DNA from: an uncultured Bacilli bacterium
GTDB taxonomy: Bacteria > Bacillota_I > Bacilli_A > RF39 > UBA660
Reading direction: 5' to 3'
Length of the DNA stretch: 14,037 nt
Assembly (NCBI GenBank): GCA_934086255.1
Contig: CAKOIB010000027.1
Coordinates: 1 to 14,037 of the forward strand
Positions 6,613 through 13,907 of the stretch are shown here, one piece after another; positions within the stretch are counted from its first letter, which is position 1; each line of letters begins with the position of its first letter. The translations under genes were made by a program, and so were the position numbers. The notes under the pieces are model-generated. The model was not told the DNA's origin. It worked only from the letters and a program-made list of their open reading frames with translations, and made no database searches.

Positions 6613-6675
6613 TTAATTTGCCCCCCCCCCCGTACGAATATTTGTTTTATCAGCATTTTTTTGTGACTTTTTCAT
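6613..6675 (-). CDS. 20-residue truncated product of the off-state start (true 5' end of the FGE-like gene)
   Basis: ATG 6675 sits behind AAGGAGTG (6690-6683), the best ribosome-binding site of the region. The frame reads MKKSQKNADKTNIRTGGGAN and stops at TAA 6615-6613, because the tract has eleven G. Removing two G gives RTGGGKLTNPKNKK joined directly to the MLLMGL of the long frame. Ten G gives CAA ATT AAC TAA, also a stop. It is therefore an inactive form of the first 27 codons of the downstream gene rather than an independent gene. Confidence 0.7.
   Translation of the reverse strand: MKKSQKNADKTNIRTGGGAN
6621..6631 (-). repeat. Poly-G tract, eleven G on the coding strand (out-of-frame state)
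   Basis: Eleven consecutive C on the plus strand. Homopolymers of G or C this long are not found elsewhere in the window except the nine-base tract at 675-683; the next longest runs are of five. Both are in the first 60 bases of a gene for a membrane-anchored protein, next to ATTCGTAY and CAAA. Sequencing error in the homopolymer could also change the apparent length. Confidence 0.8.
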
Positions 6676-6695
6676 GTTTATTCACTCCTTATTTT

Positions 6696-6744
6696 CTTAT
6701 ACATTAATTCTATAACAAAAATAGTACTTTTTCAAGTACCATTT
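6696..6744 (-). promoter_or_regulatory. Promoter element of the FGE-like gene, copy of 739-787, with hairpin
   Basis: On the minus strand TTGAAA (6735-6730), a 17-base spacer and TAGAAT (6712-6707) would start transcription near 6700, about 25 bases before ATG 6675. The GTACTT-GAAA-AAGTAC part forms a 6-bp stem extended by AAAT/ATTT with a G-U pair, and is followed by TATTTTTG, so it could also end transcription of the cohesin-like gene that stops at 6751. A dual terminator/promoter is possible. Confidence 0.6.
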
Positions 6745-6750
6745 TATTTT

Positions 6751-8664
6751 TTATTTCCTATTTAAGTTTAATAGATTTGCATCTATGTCTTTTGGTTTAT
6801 TTTTATTTTTTGTTATTATTGCAAATGTTATTATACCAATAACTATTATTATAGTTGGAATTAATATTATTAATAAAGTATTGTTTTTTTCTTCTTTTTT
6901 TTCTATTTTTATTTTATATATTGTTGTTGATTGATCTTCTGCGGTTACTATTACTTGAATTATACTACCATCTTTTATACTATTGTTGCCTATTATTGTG
7001 ATGTTTGCATTAGGATCTGTAGGTGTTGCTTTTACGTTTGCTGCTGTTTGTGTTGTTTGGTATGTATACTCTGTTTGATTTTCATTTAGAGTTATTTGTT
7101 TTCCATCAATGTATAATGATGATAGACTACTTATGTTTGATAGTTTTTTTCCTTCTTCTTTTCTAGTTACTGTTATTGTATAGTTTTTAGTACTTTTATT
7201 TTCTGCTTCGACTGTTATTGTTATTTTGTTTTCTCCAACTTTTAGGGTGTTTTCTTTTTGATATCTAACTTTTGCTTTTTGATCTTCAGGAGTTGCATTT
7301 ATTGTTAGTTTTTCTATTTCATATTCTACTGTTACGTTATAATTTAAATTATTTTTATCAAATGTTATATTACCAGTACTAAGTGTTAAGTCTTTTAGAT
7401 TATTGTTTCTACTTTTTCCGTCTTCTCTTGTTATATTTATTGTGTATGTTTTAATAGTGCCTTTTTCATTTTTAACTTTTATTTGGAAAGAGTTGAAACC
7501 TTCTTTTAATGATACTGTTCTTGGATTATATCCTGTTACAAATGTTGCTTTTTGATCTTCAAGGGTTGCACTTATGGTTGCACTGGTTACATCACTTTTA
7601 GTGTCTATGTTATATGTTGTTGTATTTTTATTGAAGTTTATTTTACCAACGGATACTGATAGACTTGATAGATTGTTGTTTGATGATCTAGTGTCTTTTC
7701 TTGTTATGTTTATTGTATATGTTCTAGTGTTACCTTTTTCACTTTTTACTATTAGTTTAAATGTGTTTTGTCCATATGATAGGTTTACTGTTCTTGGACC
7801 ATATCCTGCCACAAATGTTGCTTTATCGTTGTTTGTTGTTGCAGATATTTGTGCTTTTGTTATGTCTTTTTCTACTGATGTGTTATATATTGTTTGATTT
7901 GGTGTAAGGTTTATATTAGTATTGTTTACTTTTAATGATGATAGTTTTGCATCATCTGATCTAGTATCTTTTCTTGTTATGTTTATTGTGTATGTTTTCT
8001 TTGTGCCTGCTTCTGATGTTACTACTACTTTGATTGTGTTTAGTCCAAATGATAAGTTTTTTGTTCCTGTGCCTGATATGGTAGCATATGGGTCTTCTTT
8101 TGTTGCACTTACTGTTACTTTTGAAGATGTTGTTTCTAATTTATATGTTGTTGTGTTTTTATTGAAGTTTATTTCATGTCCTGATACTGATAGATTTGAT
8201 AGATTGTTGTTTGATGATTTTATTCTTATTTCTTGTGATGCTGTTTGGTTTGATGGAATGTCTTCATAGTTTACTGTTGATACTTGAATATTTTTAAGTG
8301 TTACTTGGTATTTTTGACCTGGGTTAACTGATGATGATATTTTTACTTTTAGAGTTCCGATTGATACGTTTGATGGTACTCCTCCGGAACCACTTAGGGC
8401 AAAACCAGTTGCAGTACTTTTTAGTGGTGTAAATGCTGATGATGGTGTAAAACTATCGAATGATAAACCGCTTGCAAATGAGTATATTGATGATATCCCA
8501 TTTGCAGTGCTTCCGGATGTTGTCATTGATATATTGCAAGTTATTGTACTTGCTTTGTTTGCTGTTGATGGACAGCTTAGTGATACACTACTTGATGCAG
8601 CATTTGTATTTAATGGAATTAGAAATAGTCCTAAAAATAGTAGGTATTTTATATTTTTTATCAT
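6751..8664 (-). CDS. Membrane-anchored cohesin-like and cadherin-like repeat surface protein
   Basis: A 637-residue protein. Residues 1-23 are a signal peptide ending near TNAA. Residues 24-148 (SVSLSCPSTANK, FASGLSFDSF, IGTLKVKISSSVNPGQ) resemble a cohesin domain, the dockerin-binding fold. Five cadherin-like beta-sandwich repeats (PF12733 type) follow at about 150-232, 238-323, 327-414, 418-501 and 510-590, most ending in TKKTYTINITRK or a close variant and beginning with LSSLSV-like strands. A membrane span lies at 596-618 with a short basic cytoplasmic tail. The start follows AAGGAGG and overlaps the stop of the upstream dockerin gene (ATGA), so the two are translationally coupled. I infer an anchored scaffold that could hold the dockerin protein encoded just upstream. 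The cohesin call is by pattern only. Confidence 0.8.
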   Translation of the reverse strand: MIKNIKYLLFLGLFLIPLNTNAASSSVSLSCPSTANKASTITCNISMTTSGSTANGISSIYSFASGLSFDSFTPSSAFTPLKSTATGFALSGSGGVPSNVSIGTLKVKISSSVNPGQKYQVTLKNIQVSTVNYEDIPSNQTASQEIRIKSSNNNLSNLSVSGHEINFNKNTTTYKLETTSSKVTVSATKEDPYATISGTGTKNLSFGLNTIKVVVTSEAGTKKTYTINITRKDTRSDDAKLSSLKVNNTNINLTPNQTIYNTSVEKDITKAQISATTNNDKATFVAGYGPRTVNLSYGQNTFKLIVKSEKGNTRTYTINITRKDTRSSNNNLSSLSVSVGKINFNKNTTTYNIDTKSDVTSATISATLEDQKATFVTGYNPRTVSLKEGFNSFQIKVKNEKGTIKTYTINITREDGKSRNNNLKDLTLSTGNITFDKNNLNYNVTVEYEIEKLTINATPEDQKAKVRYQKENTLKVGENKITITVEAENKSTKNYTITVTRKEEGKKLSNISSLSSLYIDGKQITLNENQTEYTYQTTQTAANVKATPTDPNANITIIGNNSIKDGSIIQVIVTAEDQSTTIYKIKIEKKEEKNNTLLIILIPTIIIVIGIITFAIITKNKNKPKDIDANLLNLNRK

Positions 8665-11498
8665 AGTTCTCCTCCTTCTAGAATGTGGTCTACTAGTTTC
8701 ATAACGTCTGCCATTGTTACTGTGTTAGTATTATTGACATCACCTGCTTTTAGGTTGTAGTCTTCAGTCATCGTGTCGTTATCAAATAGATAGTCTACTA
8801 GTTTCATAACGTCTGCCATTGTTACTGTTCCTGTTTTATTAACATCACCTTTTACAATGTTTATATATTCTTTTATTACTGTCTCATTGTCTATTGCTTT
8901 TAGTTTAGATCCGGTAAATACTATATTATTTGTTATTTCTTTATTATTATCATATAGTTTTAAGTTATAGTTAAATGATTTATCATATTTTAATTTGTTT
9001 ATATAGCTTGTAAACTCTTTATCATTTTCTTTTAAATAGATATAACCATCTTTTATAGTGAATTCATCTGATGTTATTTCAAATTCTTTTGGAGGATTTG
9101 GATTTGGCTCTGGTGATGGGTCTGGTTGTTCTTCTTCCCATTTAGCATATAGTGTTATATCACTTTGTGGTGTATATTTATTAGTTTGTGATGCTTTATT
9201 TTGTAGTGTTGAGTCTTTGTACCATCCTAAGAACTTAAACCCATTTTTTATTGGTGTTGGTAATGTTATTTCTTTATTTGTATATTTTGCTGTTAGTGTA
9301 TGTGGCATTTGATCAGTAATTGTTGTTTGTTCATCTACTTTTGTAGAGTCTTTATACCAACCATCGAATATATCATCAATTATATCTTTTTCTTTGTTTT
9401 CATTATCAGGTGTTGTGTTATATTCATATGTTACAGTGTATTTTTTTTCTATTATTGGTAGATTTCTATAGGTTGTGTTTTTAGCTAGGGTTATATGATC
9501 TTTTTTATTATTGTCTTGTAGGGTTATTGTTACTCCATAGTATCTTGTAGGTCTAAATATTGCAAATAGATTTTTAGCATATAGTGAATTAAATAGATCT
9601 TCTGCAGATGTGTTTGTTAGTTTTGTGATTGTGTTATCACTTGCTATTCTTAAGAATGTTGGATAGTTATTTTCTTGTCCTAGATAGATATATATATTTA
9701 TTAGAGTTGCATTTGATGTGTAGAATGTTACTATGTCTCCAATTTCAAGATCTTTTGATACCATAAATCTTGTACGATCGTTGTTATCATTTCCTTTAAG
9801 TAGTCTTCCTCCGTATAGTCCTGGTACAAGCATTTGTGATATGGCATCAGTATTAGTTGTTTTTTTAGAATATAGATCGTTTTTAGTATTAAATAGTGAT
9901 GTTTTTATATTGTCTTTTGTTAGAGTACTTAAGTCTATTCCATAAGCATTGTAGTATAAGAACTTTATATAGTCTACTGATGAGATTGTTATTTTATTGT
10001 TTTCATTTATAGTAGTAATATCTGTTTTATAAATGTTATTGTTTGTACTTGTTCCGTATGTCAAATATCCATTTTTATTTAATTCTTGGGATAGTTTTAT
10101 TATACTTGTTAATACATTAGTATCTAGTTCATTATTAATACTTGGATTTATATTGGTATTTAATTCACTCATTTGAAGGATTGTATTATCAGAATTTTTT
10201 ATTTTAAAACCTGTATTAGTAATTGTTGTTTGTTTATCTACTTTTACTGTATAACTATATGTATTGCTTGTTATATTACTATTATTACCTAGTGTCCAAG
10301 TTATTTCATTGTTGTTATATTTACAATCGTTATTACAACTAACATAGGTTGTATTGCTTGGTGTTTCTGCGGTTATTGTAATGTTTTTTATTGGGTTTAT
10401 TTTAATATTTTTTATATCTAAATTATATGTAAGTGTATCATTAATATTGATGCTATTGTATTTAGATATATTTTTATTGTCTTTTGATATGTATTGTTCT
10501 ATTTTTAATTCTTTCATAGATGGTCTTGCTAATGAATTGTTTGGTACGGTTAGACTGCATGAAGTTTTTGATGAGCAGTAATAGTTTATTGGTCTTAGAA
10601 TCATGTATGATGTTGTTTTGGTATCGTTTATTATATCATCTATTTTTACAGTCATTGTACCTGTTTGTACTGCATATTTATCTCTATTTAGTGTTTCTGT
10701 TGTAAAGTCATAGCTTTTTCCTGTTGAATGAATGAATCCAGTCATTTTTGTTCCATTGTTGTCGTAGAAGTCTCCGGCATAGATCATAACGTGTCCGCTT
10801 GCGCTTCCTGATGATGAAGTGTGTCTGTAGACTACGATGTCTCCAGGTTGTAGTCTTTGTTTAACACTTGATATTACAGTGTTTCTTTTAGAAGTTGTTT
10901 CACTTCCAGTGAATTCATAGTAATAGTTTACAAAATTAGTATCGTTTTTGTATTCTGTTCCTTTAGATACGTTTGCTATAGAGTTTGCTAATTTATTGAA
11001 GAAGAATGTTGAAATACTTTTTCCTGTTCTTTTATAGCCTTCGATAAATGTTGTTTTTGATGACTTAGACTGTGTGTAAGTAAAGTTTTTAAATAAGTAG
11101 AATGTGTTTGATGTGTAGTTATAGTAATTCGAAAAGTCATAGTCTATTGAGTTTATTAATACTTGTGCTATGAAGCTACTACAGTCATCATGAAAGTTAT
11201 TGGTTCTGCTTACCATTTCTGGTGTTATGTTAAAGTCTCTCCAGTTGAATGTTGTAATTGATGAACCATTATAAGTAGATGATGCATCCATTGAATGTTG
11301 ATCGTAGTCTGAATATGTGTTGTTTCTTAGGTAACTTGTTGCAGTGGATACTATCATGTCTTGTATTTCTTGTCTTGTAAATGTTTTTGTAGTCGTTTCT
11401 GCATATGATGATTGTGTAACTGAATACGAGATTATCGCTATTAACATTATCACTACAAATGGAGTTATTTTTTTATAATTATTTTTTATAAAATTCAT
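8661..11498 (-). CDS. Secreted NlpC/P60-like cell-wall hydrolase with degenerate second copy, InlB repeats and C-terminal dockerin
   Basis: A 945-residue protein. A signal sequence occupies residues 11-33 (cleavage near SYAE). Residues 95-305 form an NlpC/P60-like domain with HDDCSSFIAQVL (Cys106), GDIVVYRH, SGHVMIYAG (His236), FIHSTG (His257) and an SYMILRPINYY end. Residues 345-430 are a DUF11-like beta domain. Residues 455-654 repeat the peptidase layout (VDYIKFLYYNAY, EIGDIVTFY, INIYIYLG, LFAIFRPTRYY) but lack the Cys and His. Residues 685-790 are two InlB-type repeats (FDGWYKDS, FLGWYKDS). A Pro-rich linker near 792-803 leads to a C-terminal dockerin at 882-941 with two GDVN repeats, each with VTMADVMKLVD. 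Such hydrolases cleave peptidoglycan stem peptides. The start follows GGGTGA. It begins the operon with the cohesin-like gene. Confidence 0.85.
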   Translation of the reverse strand: MNFIKNNYKKITPFVVIMLIAIISYSVTQSSYAETTTKTFTRQEIQDMIVSTATSYLRNNTYSDYDQHSMDASSTYNGSSITTFNWRDFNITPEMVSRTNNFHDDCSSFIAQVLINSIDYDFSNYYNYTSNTFYLFKNFTYTQSKSSKTTFIEGYKRTGKSISTFFFNKLANSIANVSKGTEYKNDTNFVNYYYEFTGSETTSKRNTVISSVKQRLQPGDIVVYRHTSSSGSASGHVMIYAGDFYDNNGTKMTGFIHSTGKSYDFTTETLNRDKYAVQTGTMTVKIDDIINDTKTTSYMILRPINYYCSSKTSCSLTVPNNSLARPSMKELKIEQYISKDNKNISKYNSININDTLTYNLDIKNIKINPIKNITITAETPSNTTYVSCNNDCKYNNNEITWTLGNNSNITSNTYSYTVKVDKQTTITNTGFKIKNSDNTILQMSELNTNINPSINNELDTNVLTSIIKLSQELNKNGYLTYGTSTNNNIYKTDITTINENNKITISSVDYIKFLYYNAYGIDLSTLTKDNIKTSLFNTKNDLYSKKTTNTDAISQMLVPGLYGGRLLKGNDNNDRTRFMVSKDLEIGDIVTFYTSNATLINIYIYLGQENNYPTFLRIASDNTITKLTNTSAEDLFNSLYAKNLFAIFRPTRYYGVTITLQDNNKKDHITLAKNTTYRNLPIIEKKYTVTYEYNTTPDNENKEKDIIDDIFDGWYKDSTKVDEQTTITDQMPHTLTAKYTNKEITLPTPIKNGFKFLGWYKDSTLQNKASQTNKYTPQSDITLYAKWEEEQPDPSPEPNPNPPKEFEITSDEFTIKDGYIYLKENDKEFTSYINKLKYDKSFNYNLKLYDNNKEITNNIVFTGSKLKAIDNETVIKEYINIVKGDVNKTGTVTMADVMKLVDYLFDNDTMTEDYNLKAGDVNNTNTVTMADVMKLVDHILEGGEL
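8688..8723. repeat. 36-bp direct repeat, copy 1, in the dockerin region
   Basis: Identical in sequence to 8793-8828, 105 bases apart. It encodes TVTMADVMKLVD, the helix part of each dockerin half. Identity at every base, including silent positions, points to recent duplication or gene conversion. Confidence 0.85.
8793..8828. repeat. 36-bp direct repeat, copy 2, in the dockerin region
   Basis: Second copy of the repeat at 8688-8723; it encodes the first dockerin half of the 945-residue protein. Confidence 0.85.
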
Positions 11499-11526
11499 AG
11501 TATCACCCTTTATTATTTATATAAGT

Positions 11527-11555
11527 ATTGTACCATATTATTTTTTTTAATACAA
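11527..11555 (-). promoter_or_regulatory. Promoter of the hydrolase/cohesin operon
   Basis: On the minus strand TTGTAT (11555-11550), a 17-base spacer and TACAAT (11532-11527), ending 28 bases before the start at 11498. It follows immediately after the terminator of the preceding gene. Confidence 0.6.
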
Positions 11556-11560
11556 TCAAA

Positions 11561-11591
11561 TAAAAAAAACTTTGAGTTTTTAAGTCAAAGT
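11561..11591 (-). terminator. Intrinsic terminator of the murD-containing operon
   Basis: ACTTTGA (11591-11585 on the minus strand) pairs with TCAAAGT (11575-11569) around a nine-base loop and is followed by a run of eight T. It starts directly at the stop codon of the Lys/Thr-rich membrane protein gene. Confidence 0.75.
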
Positions 11592-12335
11592 CTATTTTAT
11601 GAATTTAAATGCACTTACATATGGTAGTTCTTTTGCTTTACCATTTAATACGTTTATAACTCCGATTAATGATAGTAGAACGAATATTAAGTATACAACG
11701 TATATTATTGCTCTTGCTATCCACCATGGAGTGAATAGATTAATAATGTTTGCTAGAAGTGAACATATTACTTCAAGGATAAATAAGTTTACTCCTTGTT
11801 TAGCGTTAAACATTGCAAACTTACTATCTTTGCATAGGAAATATGGAATTAAGCTTAGGACTCCAAGGTATGCAATAATAGAGACTGCTGTGTTTTTAGA
11901 TATGTCATCTTCTTTATATTTGTTAGTTGTATCTTTAGTATCCATAATGTTTTCTACTACATTCATTGCTTCTTCAACAAAGTCTTTCTTTTCTTCTTTT
12001 GGTTCTTGTTTTATATTTTCTTTATTTGTTTCTTTTTTTACATCTTCTTTTTTAGGTGCTGTAGTAGTTTTTTTAGCACTTGTTGTTTTTTTAGTTGAAG
12101 TTTTTGCAGTAGTTTTTGGTGCTTGTTTTTTTACTGTTTCATCTTTTGCTGTTGTTTTTTTAGCTGTTGTTTTTTTAGCTGTAGTTTTTGTAGTTGTCTT
12201 TTTAGTTTGTGTGCTTGTTTTAGTTGTTGTAGTTTTCTTTGGTGCAGTTTTTGTTGTAGTAGTTTTTTTAGCACTTGTTGTTTTTTTAGGTGTTTGTTTT
12301 TTAGTTTGTTTTGTTTCTTCGTTATTAGTTGGCAT
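11592..12335 (-). CDS. DUF4870-like membrane protein with long Lys/Thr/Ala-rich N-terminal tail
   Basis: A 247-residue protein. Residues 1-105 are almost only Lys, Thr, Ala, Ser and Pro, with repeats such as KKTTTTKT and KKTTAKKTTAK, like histone H1-type tails. Residues 105-145 are acidic and helical. Residues 147-247 have about three membrane spans with KDSKFAMFNAKQGVNLFI and LIGVINVLNGKAKELP, the pattern of DUF4870/Tic20-like small membrane proteins. The start follows GGGAGAGG. It lies 39 bases after murD with no promoter seen between, and is followed by a terminator, so it is likely the last gene of the murD operon. The tail may bind DNA, RNA or anionic polymers at the inner membrane face; that is inference from composition. 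The opposite-strand frame here is a by-product of the low-complexity sequence. Confidence 0.8.
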   Translation of the reverse strand: MPTNNEETKQTKKQTPKKTTSAKKTTTTKTAPKKTTTTKTSTQTKKTTTKTTAKKTTAKKTTAKDETVKKQAPKTTAKTSTKKTTSAKKTTTAPKKEDVKKETNKENIKQEPKEEKKDFVEEAMNVVENIMDTKDTTNKYKEDDISKNTAVSIIAYLGVLSLIPYFLCKDSKFAMFNAKQGVNLFILEVICSLLANIINLFTPWWIARAIIYVVYLIFVLLSLIGVINVLNGKAKELPYVSAFKFIK

Positions 12336-12374
12336 ATTTAACCTCTCCCTTCTTTCTATTTTAAATTAACATAT

Positions 12375-13727
12375 TTATTTTGAATTGTCAATTAAGTTAT
12401 TGACTATATTTTTAAATTCTGCTCCTCTGTCTTCGCACTGTTTGTATTGATCCCATGATGCACTGGCAGGACTAAGTAATATTACATCATGTTCTTGTGA
12501 TATTTCATAGGCTTTTAATGTTGCATCTTTTAAATGTTCGTATTCAAATACTTGTTTATTGTTTTCTTTTGCAAAGTCTACTACTCTTTTTCTACATTGT
12601 CCAATTGCTAGGATTGCTTTAACATTTTTCATATATGGTAGTAAGTCATTGAAGTTTTGTCCTCTTTCTAGTCCTCCGAGTATTATTATGGTTGGTTCTT
12701 CAAATGAGGAAAGTGCTATTTGAGTACATTTTATATTTGTTGCTTCAGTGTCATTATAGAATGTTCTATTGTTAACTGTATTAACGTATTCTAGACGGTG
12801 TTCTACTCCCATAAAGGTTGTTAGTACTTTTTTTATGTCTTCGTTTGTAACATTTAATTCTTTTACTGCCATGATGGATGCCATAATGTTTTCATAATTA
12901 TGCATTCCACGTAATTTGATATCTTTTAAGTCTATTATTTTTTCATCATAATAATATATTTCATTATCTTTTATATAGCATCCATTTATAATGTTTTTTG
13001 ATGAGAAGTATTTTTTAGTTGATTTAGCATTTTTTGTTGCTTCTTTTAGGTCTTCTGATTCATTGTTTAAAATAGCAATATCTTTTTCTTTTTGATTTTG
13101 TAGTAGTTTGCTTTTTACATATTTATAGTGTTCATATGTTTTCATAAAATCGATATGTGCTTCAGTGATATTAGTCATTACTGCAATATCTGGTTTGAAT
13201 TCTTTTAAGTTTTCTAGTTGTTGACATGATGTTTCCATTACGATTATATCATTATCTTTTACTTTGTCTATAAATCCTGATAATGGATAGCCAATGTTTC
13301 CCGCTAGAAAGACGTTGTCATGAGACTGTTTTAGCATATTATAAATGAGTGTTGTAGTTGTTGTTTTTCCGTTGCTACCTGTTATAGCAATTAGTTTTAT
13401 ATTATGTTCTTTTCTAATTATGCGATAGGCCATTTCTACTTCGTTTATGACTTCTATGTGGAGTTGTTTTGCTTTTATGACGTATGGATGATCTATTGGA
13501 ACTCCAGGACTTTTGATTAAATAATCAAATGTATTATCTAAAATATCAGTTTTTGAATCATTCATTACAAATTGTACTCCGAGTTCTTTTAACTCATTAT
13601 ATTTTTCGTCTTTTATTTCTTTTTTATCTGTTACTATTACTTGATTATTTTTATTTATTAAGTATTTGGCAGCATCGTATCCACTTCTTGCAAAGCCTAA
13701 TATTAAGATTTTTTTATTTTCAAACAT
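12375..13727 (-). CDS. murD: UDP-N-acetylmuramoyl-L-alanine--D-glutamate ligase MurD
   Basis: A 450-residue cytoplasmic enzyme that adds D-glutamate to UDP-MurNAc-L-Ala in peptidoglycan synthesis, using ATP. Visible are an N-terminal UDP-binding part (ILILGFARSGYDAAKYL, SPGVP), the P-loop AITGSNGKTTTT (114-125), NITEAHID (His191), the probable carbamylated Lys205, GMHNYENIMASIMA, VEHRLEYV, ILGGLERGQNF and LSPASASWDQY with CEDRGAEF. Length is normal for the family. Some usually conserved spots differ: TSCQQLEN where SSFQLE is common, TEAH for SEDH, and NDTEATN for NDSKATN. The start at 13727 follows AAGGAGAG by 6 bases; a longer frame to 13778 would add 17 residues and overlap the small gene upstream, and is rejected. 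No other cell-wall genes lie next to it. Confidence 0.95.
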   Translation of the reverse strand: MFENKKILILGFARSGYDAAKYLINKNNQVIVTDKKEIKDEKYNELKELGVQFVMNDSKTDILDNTFDYLIKSPGVPIDHPYVIKAKQLHIEVINEVEMAYRIIRKEHNIKLIAITGSNGKTTTTTLIYNMLKQSHDNVFLAGNIGYPLSGFIDKVKDNDIIVMETSCQQLENLKEFKPDIAVMTNITEAHIDFMKTYEHYKYVKSKLLQNQKEKDIAILNNESEDLKEATKNAKSTKKYFSSKNIINGCYIKDNEIYYYDEKIIDLKDIKLRGMHNYENIMASIMAVKELNVTNEDIKKVLTTFMGVEHRLEYVNTVNNRTFYNDTEATNIKCTQIALSSFEEPTIIILGGLERGQNFNDLLPYMKNVKAILAIGQCRKRVVDFAKENNKQVFEYEHLKDATLKAYEISQEHDVILLSPASASWDQYKQCEDRGAEFKNIVNNLIDNSK

Positions 13728-13741
13728 GTTATCTCTCCTTG

Positions 13742-13813
13742 TTAACATTTTATTAGATATATTCCAACACATGCACATAAAATTAGTAATATTATTACCA
13801 CAGTATTTACCAT
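13742..13813 (-). CDS. 23-residue single-span membrane microprotein upstream of murD
   Basis: ATG at 13813 follows AGAGGTGG with a 4-base gap, one of the better ribosome-binding sites here. The frame starts MVNTVVIILLILCACVGIYL and ends in a basic, Cys-containing tail before TAA at 13744-13742. It would span the membrane once. The stop lies 14 bases before the murD start, and a promoter lies about 30 bases upstream of it, so it heads the murD operon. It is too short to place in a family; it could be a real membrane peptide or a leader ORF that affects murD translation. Confidence 0.55.
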   Translation of the reverse strand: MVNTVVIILLILCACVGIYLIKC

Positions 13814-13844
13814 AGTTCCACCTCTTTATTTCTTTTATATAATT

Positions 13845-13873
13845 AGTATAGTCTTTTTTAATACTTTTTACAA
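13845..13873 (-). promoter_or_regulatory. Promoter of the microprotein-murD operon
   Basis: On the minus strand TTGTAA (13873-13868), a 17-base spacer and TATACT (13850-13845). Transcription should start near 13838, giving a 25-base leader before the microprotein start. Confidence 0.65.
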
Positions 13874-13907
13874 GGTTTGTAATGAATAGTTTACAGTGTT
13901 TTTACTC

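Noticed and set aside
7574..8269. Plus-strand open frames opposite the cadherin-like repeats
   Set aside because: They recur with the repeat period and lack starts with ribosome-binding sites; they mirror the repeats of the real gene.
11599..12369. A 256-codon open frame on the plus strand opposite the Lys/Thr-rich protein gene
   Set aside because: It is the antisense of low-complexity AAR/ACH codons, giving Val/Phe repeats with no ribosome-binding site; the minus-strand gene has a good start, membrane domain and terminator.
13728..13778. A longer start for murD at 13778
   Set aside because: It would overlap the microprotein gene and lacks a ribosome-binding site; ATG 13727 has AAGGAGAG and the family N-terminus.
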